A stretch of 64,000 nucleotides of DNA from Sphingomonas sp. UNC305MFCol5.2 (GCF_000712135.1 NZ_JOOE01000002.1:682001-746000); one strand, 5' to 3'; shown: positions 1 through 10,927, numbered from the stretch's first letter. The notes: generated from the sequence alone by a model not told the origin. A program made the numbers and translations.

Positions 1-759
1 ATGACCCTTACCGTTAAGCAGCGGGCGAAGATTAACGCCGCCCTCTGCCTGATCCACGACAGCGGGCACGACGCCAGCGCCATCACCGCCATGGCTCGCA
101 GCATGATTGGCGTCGGCACGGACCCCCGAAGCGCTTACACGCAAGCCTTAAACACCTTTGCCGATACGAACCCCGGCATGCTTCCGGCGCTCTCCAAGGT
201 GGTCGGGCTGGTTGAGGCTAGCGATGACGCCACCGTAGCGCAGTACGATGCTGCACTGTCCAGCTACATCCAGAGCGGCGATGACAGTGCTGTGCGGGCG
301 CTCGCCCCAATGATTGCGCAGGATATGGCAACACTTGCTGCCCGCACTGGCGAGCCGGCACCGGAGTTCAGCCCGGAGTTTCAGGAGGCGGTCGCTGCCG
401 CCCCACCCCAACAGGCTGTCGAGCACCGCACCAGCACCTTCGCTTTCGACATCCAGACTGCGCCTGAGACGTTCGCCGGACGACCCGTCGTCGGACGGGA
501 CACCGATGGCTCTCCCATGGTCCGCACCAGCAGCCAGATTTCAATGGGCGGCGGTGCCACAGGCATGGTCGCTCCGAAGGCGCAGCGGGAATGGGCCAGC
601 GCGCCCTACGTCGGCCCGCTTTCGGCCTCCAAGGCTATGCCCGCGATGCCCACGGATTTCGCCGCCGCCAAAGAGGCCGCCCGCCTAGCTGTGAATGGCG
701 GCCATGGCACGGGCACATTCGGCAAACCCGTCCTTCCAGCAACGCCGCAGGCGGCCTGA
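1..759 (+). CDS. Phage structural-region protein of unknown function (possibly 5'-partial)
   Basis: The reading frame opens with ATG at base 1, so a start further upstream cannot be excluded. The 252-residue product has no signal peptide or membrane segment. Its first 90 residues look helical and its C-terminal half is rich in Pro, Ala, Gly and Thr, suggesting a low-complexity tail. I do not recognise the family. Its stop codon overlaps the start of the next gene (TGATG at 757-761), so the two are translationally coupled. The position just before a gp15-like gene suggests a virion or virion-assembly role, but that is inference from order only. Confidence 0.6.
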   Translation: MTLTVKQRAKINAALCLIHDSGHDASAITAMARSMIGVGTDPRSAYTQALNTFADTNPGMLPALSKVVGLVEASDDATVAQYDAALSSYIQSGDDSAVRALAPMIAQDMATLAARTGEPAPEFSPEFQEAVAAAPPQQAVEHRTSTFAFDIQTAPETFAGRPVVGRDTDGSPMVRTSSQISMGGGATGMVAPKAQREWASAPYVGPLSASKAMPAMPTDFAAAKEAARLAVNGGHGTGTFGKPVLPATPQAA

Positions 760-2981
760 TGGCCACTGGCTTCGACAGTCGGCAAGTAACGCGGCAGAGC
801 TTCGCGTTCGAGGGCGCTAAGCCTTCGCAGGCCCGCCCCGCCGCCAATGGGGCCAGTGCACGGGCTCAGATCGTGGGCGGGCAGAGCGGCGGCGGTGTAG
901 TCGTCGCTGGCCCGCAGACCGATCCCGGCCCCGTAGCGGGCCAGCTCGGGCAGTTCTTTGAAGGGCTCATGCAGCCCTACATCGAGCGCAAGCAATCGGA
1001 GAAGTTCTTCGAAGGCTTTACGATGGCGCAGGAGGGCATCGCCCTAGAGGAGCTTAACAACTCCGACAGCACCGTTAAGACGATCTTCGGCCCAACTGCT
1101 TTCGAGCAGGGCGCGCAGTTCTTCACGGCGAAGACCACGCTGGATCAGTGGACGCAGGACCGGTACGCGGACATGGACCGGCTCAAGACGCTGGACCCCA
1201 AAGAAGCAGCCAAGGAGCTTGCGGCCACTTCCCGGTCCCTGATGACCAAGGACCCGTTTGCCAATCAGATGATCCAAGCCGGGCTGATCGAGGCCACCGG
1301 CCCGCTGATGAACGCGGTCGCCAAAGCTCGGTACGCCTACGGGCAGGAGCAGGCCATCAACGCTTGGACCGCCTCGGGCAAGTCCGGCGCCGGTGCATTG
1401 CAGGCTGCTGCCTCCGCGCAGGCAGTCACGGCAGGCCCCACCGAGGGGCCGAGCAGCGCGCTCATTCAGCAGAGCCAGGCCTTCCTTGGCGGGATGGTCA
1501 AGCCAGAGGGCATGGACGACGAGACGTACCGCAAGGGCCTCTACAACTTCATGCGCGGCGCTATGCAGGATGGGAACTTCTATGCCGTCAGCCTGATGCG
1601 CAAGGCCGGTATCGATAAGATATTCGGCGAGGATGAGCAGGTGAAGCTGGACGATGCTCAGCACCGCTACGGCCAAAGGGCCATGGAGGACGCCTCTATC
1701 AGCCTGCTTGTCGAGGACATGGCAGATTACGAGGAAGCGCGGGCGACGAGTAGCATGTCCTCGCTGGACGCCACCAATCGGCTCATGGCCATGAATGCCA
1801 AGGTCAAGCGCTTCACGGGGCTTGAGGAAGACCTGTTCGACTTCACCGATATGAAGGGCGAAACCCGATCGCTAATGGAATTAGCTGTCGCCAATTGGTG
1901 GCGCAAAAAGCAGCGCGATTGGCAGAAAGAGGACCGCGCATACGCACGCCAGACCGCTATCGAGGTTGCTGAACGCGACAACCGCGAAGCTGCGGCGGCG
2001 TCCGGCATGGCGTGGGCTAGCGGCGACGTAGAGGCGGCCATTGCGCAAGGGATCGAGGCCAAACATTTCAATCGTCTCGCTCTGCGCGACTTCCGCAATG
2101 GCGATTACCGAGGCCTCGCCCGTGCTTTCACCGTTGGCCACTACACCTCCACGGCTGTCAAGAACGACATCCAAGGCGCGGTTAAGGGCTCGCTTGAGGA
2201 GCAGTACGGCAAGAACTTCGGCAGAGCCTTCCAGACTTGGCAGGGCATGATGCAGGTCAATCCCGGCATGACCTCCGAATACTACGGCGAGTACCACGAG
2301 AAGATGCGCGCGTTCGGCACTCTGGCTAAGACGGTCGGACCCGAGGCAGCTTACCGGCAAGCCTTTGGCGACCCCGCCCGCTATAGCTCGGCAACGGTTC
2401 CTCCCGCGCTCCGCAAGGAAGCCGACGAAGCCGTGGCCGCTGCGGTCATGTCCAAGCAATCCGCATGGTACAACCCGTTCGGAACCCGCTACTCGCCGCA
2501 GGCCATCCGCGTAATGCAAAACTTGGTGCGGGAGCGTGTGGCCCTCGGGCTCCAGAACAGCGACACTCCGTCATCCACTTTGGCCCCCGAGGCTATGAAC
2601 GCGGCCTTGTCGGATGGCTCGCTACAGGTCGCCGGTGGCGAGGCATGGCGGGCAGCGCCGGGCACCAAGCCCTTCCGCGTCCAACTCGGCCTACAGCAGG
2701 ATGAGGCGGACGCAGTGTTCCGCGCACAGGTGGACTTCCGCCTGCGTCGTGCGGGCTCGAAGTCTGGCATCAACTCGACGCTCGACATCAACTATATCGA
2801 CATGCCCAACGGCCAGAAGGCTCTGCACGTTATCGGCAGGGATCGAGAGGGCAACTCCCGAAACATACTCATCCCCATGCAAGCGTTCAGGGAAGAGCAC
2901 GCACAGCGTCTGCGGAACAACCGCCCGCTTTCTGCCACCGAGCGCGAGAAGATGCGCAGGGAAACTTACTTCCGCAGATAA
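759..2981 (+). CDS. Putative phage internal virion protein (T7 gp15-like by size and order)
   Basis: This encodes 740 residues starting at the ATG that overlaps the preceding stop; an open frame extends upstream to 591 but lies inside the previous gene. The product is long, mostly helical and soluble, with no signal peptide and no catalytic motif that I can see. T7-type podovirus gp15, an ejected internal virion protein, is about the same length (near 750 residues) and has a similar helical, Gln/Ala-rich character with a charged C-terminus. I did not find a diagnostic motif, so the assignment rests on length, composition and phage context. It could equally be a tail or injection protein of another family. 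Confidence 0.45.
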   Translation: MATGFDSRQVTRQSFAFEGAKPSQARPAANGASARAQIVGGQSGGGVVVAGPQTDPGPVAGQLGQFFEGLMQPYIERKQSEKFFEGFTMAQEGIALEELNNSDSTVKTIFGPTAFEQGAQFFTAKTTLDQWTQDRYADMDRLKTLDPKEAAKELAATSRSLMTKDPFANQMIQAGLIEATGPLMNAVAKARYAYGQEQAINAWTASGKSGAGALQAAASAQAVTAGPTEGPSSALIQQSQAFLGGMVKPEGMDDETYRKGLYNFMRGAMQDGNFYAVSLMRKAGIDKIFGEDEQVKLDDAQHRYGQRAMEDASISLLVEDMADYEEARATSSMSSLDATNRLMAMNAKVKRFTGLEEDLFDFTDMKGETRSLMELAVANWWRKKQRDWQKEDRAYARQTAIEVAERDNREAAAASGMAWASGDVEAAIAQGIEAKHFNRLALRDFRNGDYRGLARAFTVGHYTSTAVKNDIQGAVKGSLEEQYGKNFGRAFQTWQGMMQVNPGMTSEYYGEYHEKMRAFGTLAKTVGPEAAYRQAFGDPARYSSATVPPALRKEADEAVAAAVMSKQSAWYNPFGTRYSPQAIRVMQNLVRERVALGLQNSDTPSSTLAPEAMNAALSDGSLQVAGGEAWRAAPGTKPFRVQLGLQQDEADAVFRAQVDFRLRRAGSKSGINSTLDINYIDMPNGQKALHVIGRDREGNSRNILIPMQAFREEHAQRLRNNRPLSATEREKMRRETYFRR

Positions 2982-2987
2982 CAACTA

Positions 2988-3020
2988 GGCAGGCTTCGTT
3001 CCCACTGGGGCGGGCCTGCC
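2988..3020 (+). terminator. Hairpin after the phage structural genes
   Basis: GGCAGGC (2988-2994) pairs with GCCTGCC (3014-3020) immediately after the stop codon of the large structural gene. No clear T-tract follows, so it is a weak terminator candidate. Confidence 0.35.
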
Positions 3021-3038
3021 ATTTCGCCAGAGGCCCCG

Positions 3039-3229
3039 ATGCAAGAAAGACCCTACACCGTCGCCCAACTCGCCGCCTATTGGCAGTGCAGCGACACATT
3101 CATCTACGATAGGATCAATGCGGGGAGCTTCGCGCCTTCAAGCTCGGCGGCAAGCTCTGGCGAGTGAGTGCTGAGGCAGTAGAGGAATATGAGAGCCGGG
3201 CGCAGATCTGTGGCCGAGCCAACGGATAG
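3039..3229 (+). pseudogene. Excisionase-type HTH DNA-binding protein, frameshifted
   Basis: From ATG 3039 the frame encodes MQERPYTVAQLAAYWQCSD followed by FIYDRINAG, a typical helix-turn-helix of the small MerR-like/Xis family. The frame then runs into non-homologous Ser/Ala sequence and stops at 3165. The expected continuation (ELRAFKLGGKLWRVS, then AEAVEEYE) lies in the next frame from about 3125 and stops at 3227-3229. Adding one G to the GGGG run at 3122-3125 would join both halves into a protein of about 63 residues. In this element family such a gene directs excision or regulates the integrase. The break is either a real inactivating deletion, a sequencing error in a homopolymer, or much less likely a programmed shift. 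Confidence 0.7.
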
Positions 3230-3337
3230 CAACCGCTTTGCCATTCCCTCATGGAGCCGAGAACGGTCGTTGAGCAGCGCGCGAGACTACCGAAGGAAAC
3301 GGACGATTAAGACGATCCGGCGAGCAATCCCCCACGC

Positions 3338-4261
3338 TCAGGCGTTCGCGGCCCCGACAAGAAACACGATTTTACTCGCCGCAAGATGCAAAGCGTATGC
3401 CGCAACGAAAGCTGGCACGCCCTTGGGAACAGCCCCTTGGCCGTGCGAGGCATCGTTGTCCCGTATCTTTGGCAACCCCGATTGCAGCGTGGCCACCAGT
3501 TGGTCGAACGAGGCATCGAGATAATCGGGCCAGAGCGAGTGGGAACGCGCCACCTTTATTAGATCCGAGATGCGTGCACCCTTCTGATACTCCCATCCCT
3601 TCTTATCAAAGATGGATTTGAACGTGCTTTCCAAGGAATTAGCAGCCATGGCTACGGCTTGCCGATGCTCACCGCGACGATAGTGCTGATGCGCCGTCAA
3701 AAATTCGTCCCGAGGCCCGTCGAACTCGCGACCTGTTAGCAACGACAAAGCGGGCTTAACCACCTCAGCGTGAATAAACTGACTATCCACGCGAATGACC
3801 TGTTCCTCTTCAAATTGATAACCAACCCCAGCCTCTCGCAAGCGATAATTAACTTCGTCCAGCGCGGCTTCCTGTTCGACTTCCACGCCCCATTGCTGAC
3901 GAAAGAAGTGCTGATTATCTTGGTTAACCACAATTATTGAAAAGCATAATAGCTCTAGTAAGTCGATCCAATCTTCGGTTGAACAACCTGACATATATGT
4001 AATGACGCGATCACCTGAAGTACGGGCGTTACCAAGCGCATAAGACCCCTTTTCCCGACAGAAGATATTTTCAATTTCAACCCAACGGGGATTTTCGGAG
4101 GTTGTATATCCGTAACTAGCTGCCATCCCTAGCGCCTCGATCGCAATTTGGCTTATCTGGACACGAAGTGGCTGAGGAATGTCCGTGTACTGATAGACAT
4201 CTTCGACACCCGACTTTGCCAAATCGGCCGCGCGCTTCGAAAATAGCTCCCAAATCGCCAT
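3338..4261 (-). CDS. HEPN/AbiJ-NTD4-type protein (STM4504/CBY_0614-like), probable defence cargo
   Basis: The 307-residue product matches from memory the STM4504/CBY_0614 family, whose N-terminus carries an AbiJ-type domain. Recognisable stretches are LFSKRAADL near the start, YQYTDIPQPLRVQI, GVGYQFEEEQVIRVDSQF in the middle, and a C-terminal helical domain with HYRRGEHRQAV. The C-terminus contains RDNDASHGQG, giving R267-x5-H273, which fits the Rx4-6H signature of HEPN ribonucleases. The start is well supported by GAGGGG about 5 bases upstream (4267-4272, complement). Base composition is much more AT-rich than the neighbours. It lies between phage genes and the integrase, the usual place for accessory cargo. 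An abortive-infection or RNA-cleaving role is inference; family membership is more certain. Confidence 0.75.
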   Translation of the reverse strand: MAIWELFSKRAADLAKSGVEDVYQYTDIPQPLRVQISQIAIEALGMAASYGYTTSENPRWVEIENIFCREKGSYALGNARTSGDRVITYMSGCSTEDWIDLLELLCFSIIVVNQDNQHFFRQQWGVEVEQEAALDEVNYRLREAGVGYQFEEEQVIRVDSQFIHAEVVKPALSLLTGREFDGPRDEFLTAHQHYRRGEHRQAVAMAANSLESTFKSIFDKKGWEYQKGARISDLIKVARSHSLWPDYLDASFDQLVATLQSGLPKIRDNDASHGQGAVPKGVPAFVAAYALHLAASKIVFLVGAANA

Positions 4262-4286
4262 TGCATCCCCCTCGCGTGGTCGCCGC

Positions 4287-5813
4287 TTAACGCAGAACCT
4301 TAAGGCCCGGCACCTTATAGAGCTTCATTCCCTCGACAAGTTGGTGCAAGCTGTATCCGCTGCCGTACTCATCGGCCACATCGCCGGGACTATGGCCCAT
4401 TATCTGTCGCTGGACGCCTTCAACGATGCCAGCATGGCGGGCGTAGTCCTTGAACGTGTGGCGGAAGGAATGGAACACTAACCGCTTGTCGGTGATGCCT
4501 ACAGTCTTGCGAAGATACGGGCCAAACCACTCGCCCCACTTGGCTGTCAGCCGCCCATAGATGTTCGGCTTGAGCAAAGGGAACAAGCGCGCTTGCTTCA
4601 CCTTCTTGGCCGCCTCAACAAAAGCCACGAAGCCAAGCCGTTGTAGCTCCGGATGAACAGGCACTACCCGTTCGCTGGCCGCGTTCTTGAGCTTGAGATT
4701 ATCTTCATCGTCCTCGCGGATATGGATGAACCACGCCGAGCGTTCCTCGCCGGTATCGTCGGGATAGCGCTCTAGCTGCACGTCCACCGGGCGAAGCTGG
4801 CCAAGCTCCTCAAGACGGGCACCCGTGAACAGCGCCAGCAGGGGCAGCCAATATGCGGCCTCGCCCCTACCCTGCGTTGGCCGCGCCTCCTCCGAATAGA
4901 CCGGGCTGGAGAAGATCGCATTGAGCGAGCCGATGTCGAAGGGCTTACGCTTGTTTTTCGCGGCATCTGTGTTGAGCACACGGACGCCCTTGGCAGGGTT
5001 GCCCTCGCGATAGTCGTTGTCCTCGGCCCACTGGAGGAGCGTCTGGAGCCGGGATAGCTTCATGTTGGTGTTTGCGGCGGTGTTGTCGGCGATCAGGCTA
5101 TCCTTGAAAGACAGCACATCCTTGCGGGTAATCTGGTCAACGGGCTTCTTTCCCACCCGTTCATAGAACCAGCGGACCACACCCCGATGGGTGTCGATAC
5201 CCTTTTGCACGACCTTTCGCTCAGCCGCCCACAGATCGACAATGGTGGGATCCAGCATGACGCCGGGGATTTCCTCGACCTGCTTTGCGGACGCGCCCTG
5301 CGGGGCCTCTCCGGGCGATTTAGGCGGGGTTTCATCGTGCCGGTCCCGCTGCTTCCGCCTGCGATATCTGCCACGGTACCGGTCGCGTTCCTCACGGGCA
5401 TCCCTCAGCAGTCGGGCCGCAGGATGATCGGGCGGCAAGGCCGCTTCCCACTCGACCGCCTCCTCCCACGCATCATCCTGAGCGATGGCCAGCCGCCCCT
5501 CTGCAGCTTCGTGCTCTAGCTGCCGTTCAATTGCCTCCTGCGACATCCCCGCGAACGGATCGAGCCCGTTCATCGGCTGAGAAGCTGATGAAGGATTGGA
5601 GGGCACGACGCGGCCAAGACTGGCTAGCGCCTCATCTAAGAGCCGATCTGTTTCTTTGGTTTTGTCGGGAATGAGCCGCTTGGCGGTGTCCCGATCCTTC
5701 GTGCCGAGCGATACCATCCACTCCCGGCGACCCCCAAAAAATGGGCGCAGTTCAGCGGGCACCACACGGCGAAAATAGTAGGTGGAATTGCGCTTGGCGA
5801 GGAACGTACACAT
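4287..5813 (-). CDS. int: Tyrosine-type site-specific integrase
   Basis: The 508-residue protein begins with a short Y.FRR.VP segment (YYFRRVVPAELR) typical of DUF6538-type integrase N-termini. A charged linker follows, then a core-binding domain around 185-270 and a catalytic domain around 290-490. Catalytic residues can be placed: Arg333 in FTGARLEELGQL, His448 and Arg451 in HSFRHTF, His474 in MGHSPGD, and nucleophile Tyr483 (alternative Tyr487). It would catalyse integration and excision at the adjacent tRNA-Ala gene. Transcription runs leftward, away from the attachment site. No residue appears to be missing, so the enzyme looks functional even though the adjacent excisionase-like gene is broken. 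Confidence 0.95.
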   Translation of the reverse strand: MCTFLAKRNSTYYFRRVVPAELRPFFGGRREWMVSLGTKDRDTAKRLIPDKTKETDRLLDEALASLGRVVPSNPSSASQPMNGLDPFAGMSQEAIERQLEHEAAEGRLAIAQDDAWEEAVEWEAALPPDHPAARLLRDAREERDRYRGRYRRRKQRDRHDETPPKSPGEAPQGASAKQVEEIPGVMLDPTIVDLWAAERKVVQKGIDTHRGVVRWFYERVGKKPVDQITRKDVLSFKDSLIADNTAANTNMKLSRLQTLLQWAEDNDYREGNPAKGVRVLNTDAAKNKRKPFDIGSLNAIFSSPVYSEEARPTQGRGEAAYWLPLLALFTGARLEELGQLRPVDVQLERYPDDTGEERSAWFIHIREDDEDNLKLKNAASERVVPVHPELQRLGFVAFVEAAKKVKQARLFPLLKPNIYGRLTAKWGEWFGPYLRKTVGITDKRLVFHSFRHTFKDYARHAGIVEGVQRQIMGHSPGDVADEYGSGYSLHQLVEGMKLYKVPGLKVLR

Positions 5814-5903
5814 GGCTCTGCGTCCTATTACAAATGTAACAGCCGCCTGTAAAAAGCCTAGGTTTTCCGCGAGTTTAGCAGCTTTTCAACTGCTTAGGGG
5901 GAA

Positions 5904-5979
5904 TGGTGGAGCCGAGGGGGATCGAACCCCTGACCTCTGCAATGCCATTGCAGCGCTCTCCCAGCTGAGCTACGGCCCC
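5904..5979 (-). tRNA. tRNA-Ala (anticodon GGC), prophage attachment target
   Basis: The minus strand folds into a standard cloverleaf. The acceptor GGGGCCG pairs with CGGCTCC (one G-U), the D arm is GCTC/GAGC, the anticodon stem CTGCA/TGCAG carries loop ATGGCAT (anticodon GGC), and the T arm AGGGG/CCCCT has loop TTCGATC. CCA is encoded. The 3' end faces the integrase 90 bases away, so the attachment core probably lies in the T-arm/acceptor half. Confidence 0.95.
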
Positions 5980-6065
5980 AAACCCCGGGAAGACGGGCCC
6001 ATTAGAAGGGCTCCGCGGGTTTGGCAAGGACGCTTTTCGCATACGCCCTTGCCGCACCGATTTTC

Positions 6066-6383
6066 TTACTGCTCGTCCTCGTCGCTGCTCGTCTCGACGC
6101 CGAGATCGTCGTCGCCGCCCAGATCGACATCGTCGTCGGGGGACGGCTCCTCGTCCTCGGCGATGTCCAGATCTTCATCGCCCAGATCGGAATCGGCCGC
6201 CTCCGGCTTGGGAGCCGCCTTGACCGCTTCGAAGGGCATCGGCTGCTTAGACTTGAGAATCGGCTCGGGCTCCCACGAATAGGAGCAGCTGATGCACGTG
6301 ACGGGCTCGTCCTTGGTCAGATCGTAGAAGCGCGTTCCGCACTTCGGGCACGCGCGCTTGGTGCCCCATTCCGGCTTCACCAT
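6066..6383 (-). CDS. TIGR02300 family zinc-ribbon protein
   Basis: The 105-residue protein starts at an ATG preceded by AAGAGG at a good distance. The N-terminus has a zinc ribbon with Cys12, Cys15, Cys30 and Cys33 (CPKCG and CISC) followed by the FYDL motif that names this family. The C-terminal half is highly acidic (many Asp/Glu between 65 and 105) and likely disordered. The family is small and confined largely to alphaproteobacteria; its function is not known. It is transcribed divergently from aroA. Confidence 0.85.
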   Translation of the reverse strand: MVKPEWGTKRACPKCGTRFYDLTKDEPVTCISCSYSWEPEPILKSKQPMPFEAVKAAPKPEAADSDLGDEDLDIAEDEEPSPDDDVDLGGDDDLGVETSSDEDEQ

Positions 6384-6483
6384 GTGTTGCCTCTTGCCTT
6401 TCAAAATATCGTGATTTCGGGTGTGACCCGGAAAGTGGGGGGCGCCTTGCCATGACGCAAGGCGGCTGTCAAAGCCGCGCGCG

Positions 6484-7809
6484 ATGTCGCACGCTCCATC
6501 CCGCCCCCTCGCCGTTTCCGCCCGCGGTCCGCTGCGCGGCACCGTCACCGTCCCAGGCGACAAATCGATCAGCCATCGCTCGCTGATGTTTTCGGCGCTG
6601 GCGGTGGGCGAGAGCCGGATCGAAGGGCTGCTCGAAGGCGAGGACGTACTCGCCACCGCCGCGGCGATGCGGGCGATGGGCGCCGATATCGAACGCGGCG
6701 GCGACGGCGTCTGGCGCGTTCACGGCGTCGGCGTCGGCGGGTTGCTCCAGCCGCAGGGCGCGCTCGACATGGGCAATTCGGGCACGTCGACCCGACTCCT
6801 GATGGGACTCGTCGCCAGCCACGCGATCACTGCGACCTTCACCGGCGACGCTTCGCTCTCCAGCCGCCCGATGGGGCGCGTGATCGAGCCGCTTTCCCGG
6901 ATGGGCGCGGACATCACCTCGTCGCCCGGTGGGCGGCTGCCGCTGATGGTGCGCGGGATCAACCCCGCGGTGCCGATCGAATACACCCTCCCCGTCGCTT
7001 CGGCGCAAGTGAAGTCGGCAGTGCTGCTCGCCGGGCTCAACACCCCCGGTATCACGCGCGTGATCGAACCGGTGCCGACACGCGATCATAGCGAGCGGAT
7101 GCTGCGCGGTTTCGGCGCCGAATTGACCGTCGAGGATGGCCCGAACGGCAAGATCATCTCGATCACCGGCGAGGCGGAGCTGAAGCCGCAGCACATCAGG
7201 GTGCCGGGCGATCCCTCCTCCGCGGGCTTCTGGATGGTCGCGGCGTCGATCGTGCCGGGCTCGGAGATCCTGATCCGCAACGTCTGCATGAACCCCACGC
7301 GCACCGGGCTGATCACTGCGCTCAAGCTGATGGGCGCCGATATCGTCGAGGTCGACGCGCGCGAAGTGGGCGGCGAAGCAGTGGCCGATCTGCGCGTGCG
7401 CCATGCGCCGCTGAGCGCGATCGAAGTGCCGCCCGAGCTCGCCCCGAGCATGATCGACGAATATCCGATCCTGTTCGTGGCGGCTTCGTTTGCGCAAGGT
7501 CGCACCGTGGCGCGCGGCGCGCACGAGTTGCGCGTCAAGGAATCGGATCGGATCGCGACGATGCGCACCGCGCTCGAAGCCGCCGGCGTCCGCACCGAGG
7601 AATATGAGGACGGGCTGGCGATCCAGGGTTCGGGCGGTGAGCCGCTGCCCGGCAACGCGCCGGTCGCCTCGAAGTTCGATCATCGAATCGCGATGAGCAT
7701 GACCGTTGCCGGACTCGGCGCCGCGCAGCCGATCACGATCGACGATGTCGGCCCGGTCGCGACCAGCTATCCCGATTTCTTCCAGACTCTCGAGTCCCTT
7801 GGACAATAG
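6484..7809 (+). CDS. aroA: 3-phosphoshikimate 1-carboxyvinyltransferase (EPSP synthase)
   Basis: The 441-residue enzyme transfers enolpyruvate from PEP to shikimate-3-phosphate, the sixth step of the shikimate pathway. Visible signatures are [18 protein letters not shown] near residue 24 (PEP-binding Lys), [15 protein letters not shown] near 95, and [19 protein letters not shown] near 345. Length is normal for the class I/II enzyme. Its stop overlaps the GTG start of cmk (TAGTG at 7807-7811), so the two are coupled. The order aroA-cmk-rpsA is common in proteobacteria. Confidence 0.97.
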   Translation: MSHAPSRPLAVSARGPLRGTVTVPGDKSISHRSLMFSALAVGESRIEGLLEGEDVLATAAAMRAMGADIERGGDGVWRVHGVGVGGLLQPQGALDMGNSGTSTRLLMGLVASHAITATFTGDASLSSRPMGRVIEPLSRMGADITSSPGGRLPLMVRGINPAVPIEYTLPVASAQVKSAVLLAGLNTPGITRVIEPVPTRDHSERMLRGFGAELTVEDGPNGKIISITGEAELKPQHIRVPGDPSSAGFWMVAASIVPGSEILIRNVCMNPTRTGLITALKLMGADIVEVDAREVGGEAVADLRVRHAPLSAIEVPPELAPSMIDEYPILFVAASFAQGRTVARGAHELRVKESDRIATMRTALEAAGVRTEEYEDGLAIQGSGGEPLPGNAPVASKFDHRIAMSMTVAGLGAAQPITIDDVGPVATSYPDFFQTLESLGQ

Positions 7810-8447
7810 TGCGTAGCATGCTCATCGCCGTCGACGGACCCGCCGCCTCGGGCAAAGGCACCATCGCCCGCGCACTGGCGCGCCATTACGGACTGCCGCA
7901 TCTCGATACCGGCCTGCTCTATCGCGCCGTCGCCGCGACGGTCCTGCGTGGAGGGCTCGATCCGGCTTCGGCGGCGGATGCAGTCGCGTCCTGCGGTTTC
8001 GAGGACGGACTGCTTGACGATCCCTGGCTGCGCACCGACGAGGTCGGCAAGGTGGCATCGGTGGTTTCCGCCCACCCGGGGGTGCGGGCGGCATTGCTCG
8101 ATCACCAGCGCAAGTTCGCGCGGCAACCCGGCGGGGCAGTGCTCGACGGACGCGACATCGGCACGGTGATCGCGCCCGATGCCGACGTGAAGCTGTTCGT
8201 CAAGGCGACCCCCACGATCCGCGCGCAGCGGCGCCACCTCGAGTTGCGCAAGCAGGGCGCCAATACCAGCCTCGACAGGGTGCTGGCCGACATCCGCGCC
8301 CGCGACGAGCGCGATTCGCACCGCTCCGAAGCACCCATGCGGCAAGCGGAGGACGCAGCGGTGCTCGACACCAGCTTCCTGTCGATCGACGCCGCCATCC
8401 AGCGCGCGATCGTTCTGGTGGAGGCGCGAACCGCCGCCGCGCGCTGA
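7809..8447 (+). CDS. cmk: Cytidylate kinase
   Basis: The 212-residue kinase phosphorylates CMP and dCMP. The nucleotide-binding loop [15 protein letters not shown] is near residue 10, followed by [14 protein letters not shown], the CMP-site motif; [20 protein letters not shown] lies near 115. The start may be GTG 7809, which overlaps the aroA stop, or ATG 7818; the overlap favours coupling to aroA. Length fits the short bacterial class. Confidence 0.95.
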   Translation: MRSMLIAVDGPAASGKGTIARALARHYGLPHLDTGLLYRAVAATVLRGGLDPASAADAVASCGFEDGLLDDPWLRTDEVGKVASVVSAHPGVRAALLDHQRKFARQPGGAVLDGRDIGTVIAPDADVKLFVKATPTIRAQRRHLELRKQGANTSLDRVLADIRARDERDSHRSEAPMRQAEDAAVLDTSFLSIDAAIQRAIVLVEARTAAAR

Positions 8448-8561
8448 ATTCAGCCGACCGGCAGAGTGACTTCGCCGCCCTCGCCCGGCCGGGCAGCTTG
8501 CCTCTCGGGCCCGGTTCGGCTAAGGGGCGCGCGTCCTGCGGGCAATTGCTCGCGGAGGTAT

Positions 8562-8593
8562 GGCGCGAAGAGACGAGTCTCGCGCGCCCTTTT
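8562..8593 (+). terminator. Probable terminator between cmk and rpsA
   Basis: GGCGC...GAGAC (from 8562) pairs imperfectly with GTCTC...GCGCC (ending 8588), and the stem is followed by CTTTT. The rest of the cmk-rpsA gap (8448-8740) holds no gene and no clear Shine-Dalgarno for rpsA. Confidence 0.4.
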
Positions 8594-8740
8594 CGCACTT
8601 TACCGCGTCTGGTCCTCCGCCTGTTTTCGTCCGCTCGGATGCCGCGACCGGCATTCGGCCGCCGTGGCAATTTCGGCCTTTCAAGACCGCCGGATTCAAC
8701 CGGCCGGCCGGAAAAACGTTAAACGGGAACTGACCCTCTT

Positions 8741-10453
<1,713 letters not shown>

Positions 10454-10460
10454 TGCGGTC

Positions 10461-10494
10461 GGGGAAGCGGTTTCGGCCGCTTCCCCCCTCATTT
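10461..10494 (+). terminator. Terminator of rpsA
   Basis: GGGGAAGCGG (10461-10470) and CCGCTTCCCC (10477-10486) form a perfect 10-bp stem with a TTTCGG loop, 7 bases after the rpsA stop, followed by CCTCATTT. Confidence 0.75.
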
Positions 10495-10621
10495 CAGAAA
10501 TAAATGCCCTAAACTGTTAATCTTCGGGTTGATGCAAGTTGCATAAGGGCGCTAGAGCAACCCCTGTCAGCGTAGCCGCGGCGGACCGTCCGCAGTCCGC
10601 TTGCGCCAAGGGAGGGTGCGG

Positions 10622-10900
10622 ATGATCCGTTCGGAACTCGTGCAACTGCTGGTCGATGAAAACCCGGGCCTCGCGGCACGCGAGGTCGAGAAGATCGTCT
10701 CGGTCTTCTTCGACGAGATCGTCGGCCGCCTGACCGAGGACGGCCGCGTCGAGTTGCGCGGCTTCGGCGCCTTCTCCACCCGCGCCCGCGACGGCCGCAC
10801 CGGCCGCAACCCGCGCACCGGCGAAACCGTGGAAGTCGCGCCCAAGCGCGTGCCCTATTTCAAGCCGGGCAAGGAAATGCGGGTTCGCCTCAACGTCTGA
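10622..10900 (+). CDS. ihfB: Integration host factor subunit beta
   Basis: The 92-residue protein starts at ATG 10622, with GGAGGG at 10611-10616; an upstream ATG-like start at 10601 would add seven residues without Shine-Dalgarno support. The sequence [17 protein letters not shown], then [12 protein letters not shown] and RNPRTGETV, is diagnostic of IHF/HU DNA-bending proteins, with the Pro-containing beta-arm intact. It pairs with IhfA (encoded elsewhere) to bend DNA. It follows rpsA, the same order as in enterobacteria. Confidence 0.95.
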   Translation: MIRSELVQLLVDENPGLAAREVEKIVSVFFDEIVGRLTEDGRVELRGFGAFSTRARDGRTGRNPRTGETVEVAPKRVPYFKPGKEMRVRLNV

Positions 10901-10927
10901 ACCCCATCAAAGCCATCCAGCACGCAA

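Larger units (their letters stand above)
1..5903. mobile_element. Right end of an integrated prophage-like element (left end outside window)
   Basis: The stretch runs from phage-type structural genes on the plus strand, through an excisionase-like HTH gene, to an oppositely oriented HEPN gene and a tyrosine integrase, and stops at the 3' end of tRNA-Ala. Integrase next to a tRNA 3' end is the standard layout for a tRNA-targeting integrative element. The tRNA is intact through CCA, as expected when the element restores the gene. The other attachment copy is not visible, so element size and completeness are unknown. Several stretches, especially 3340-4260, are visibly more AT-rich than the core genes to the right. 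Confidence 0.75.

Noticed and set aside
1..5800. Second attachment (tRNA 3') copy inside the window
   Set aside because: I did not see a repeat of the tRNA-Ala 3' half to the left; it must be outside if present.
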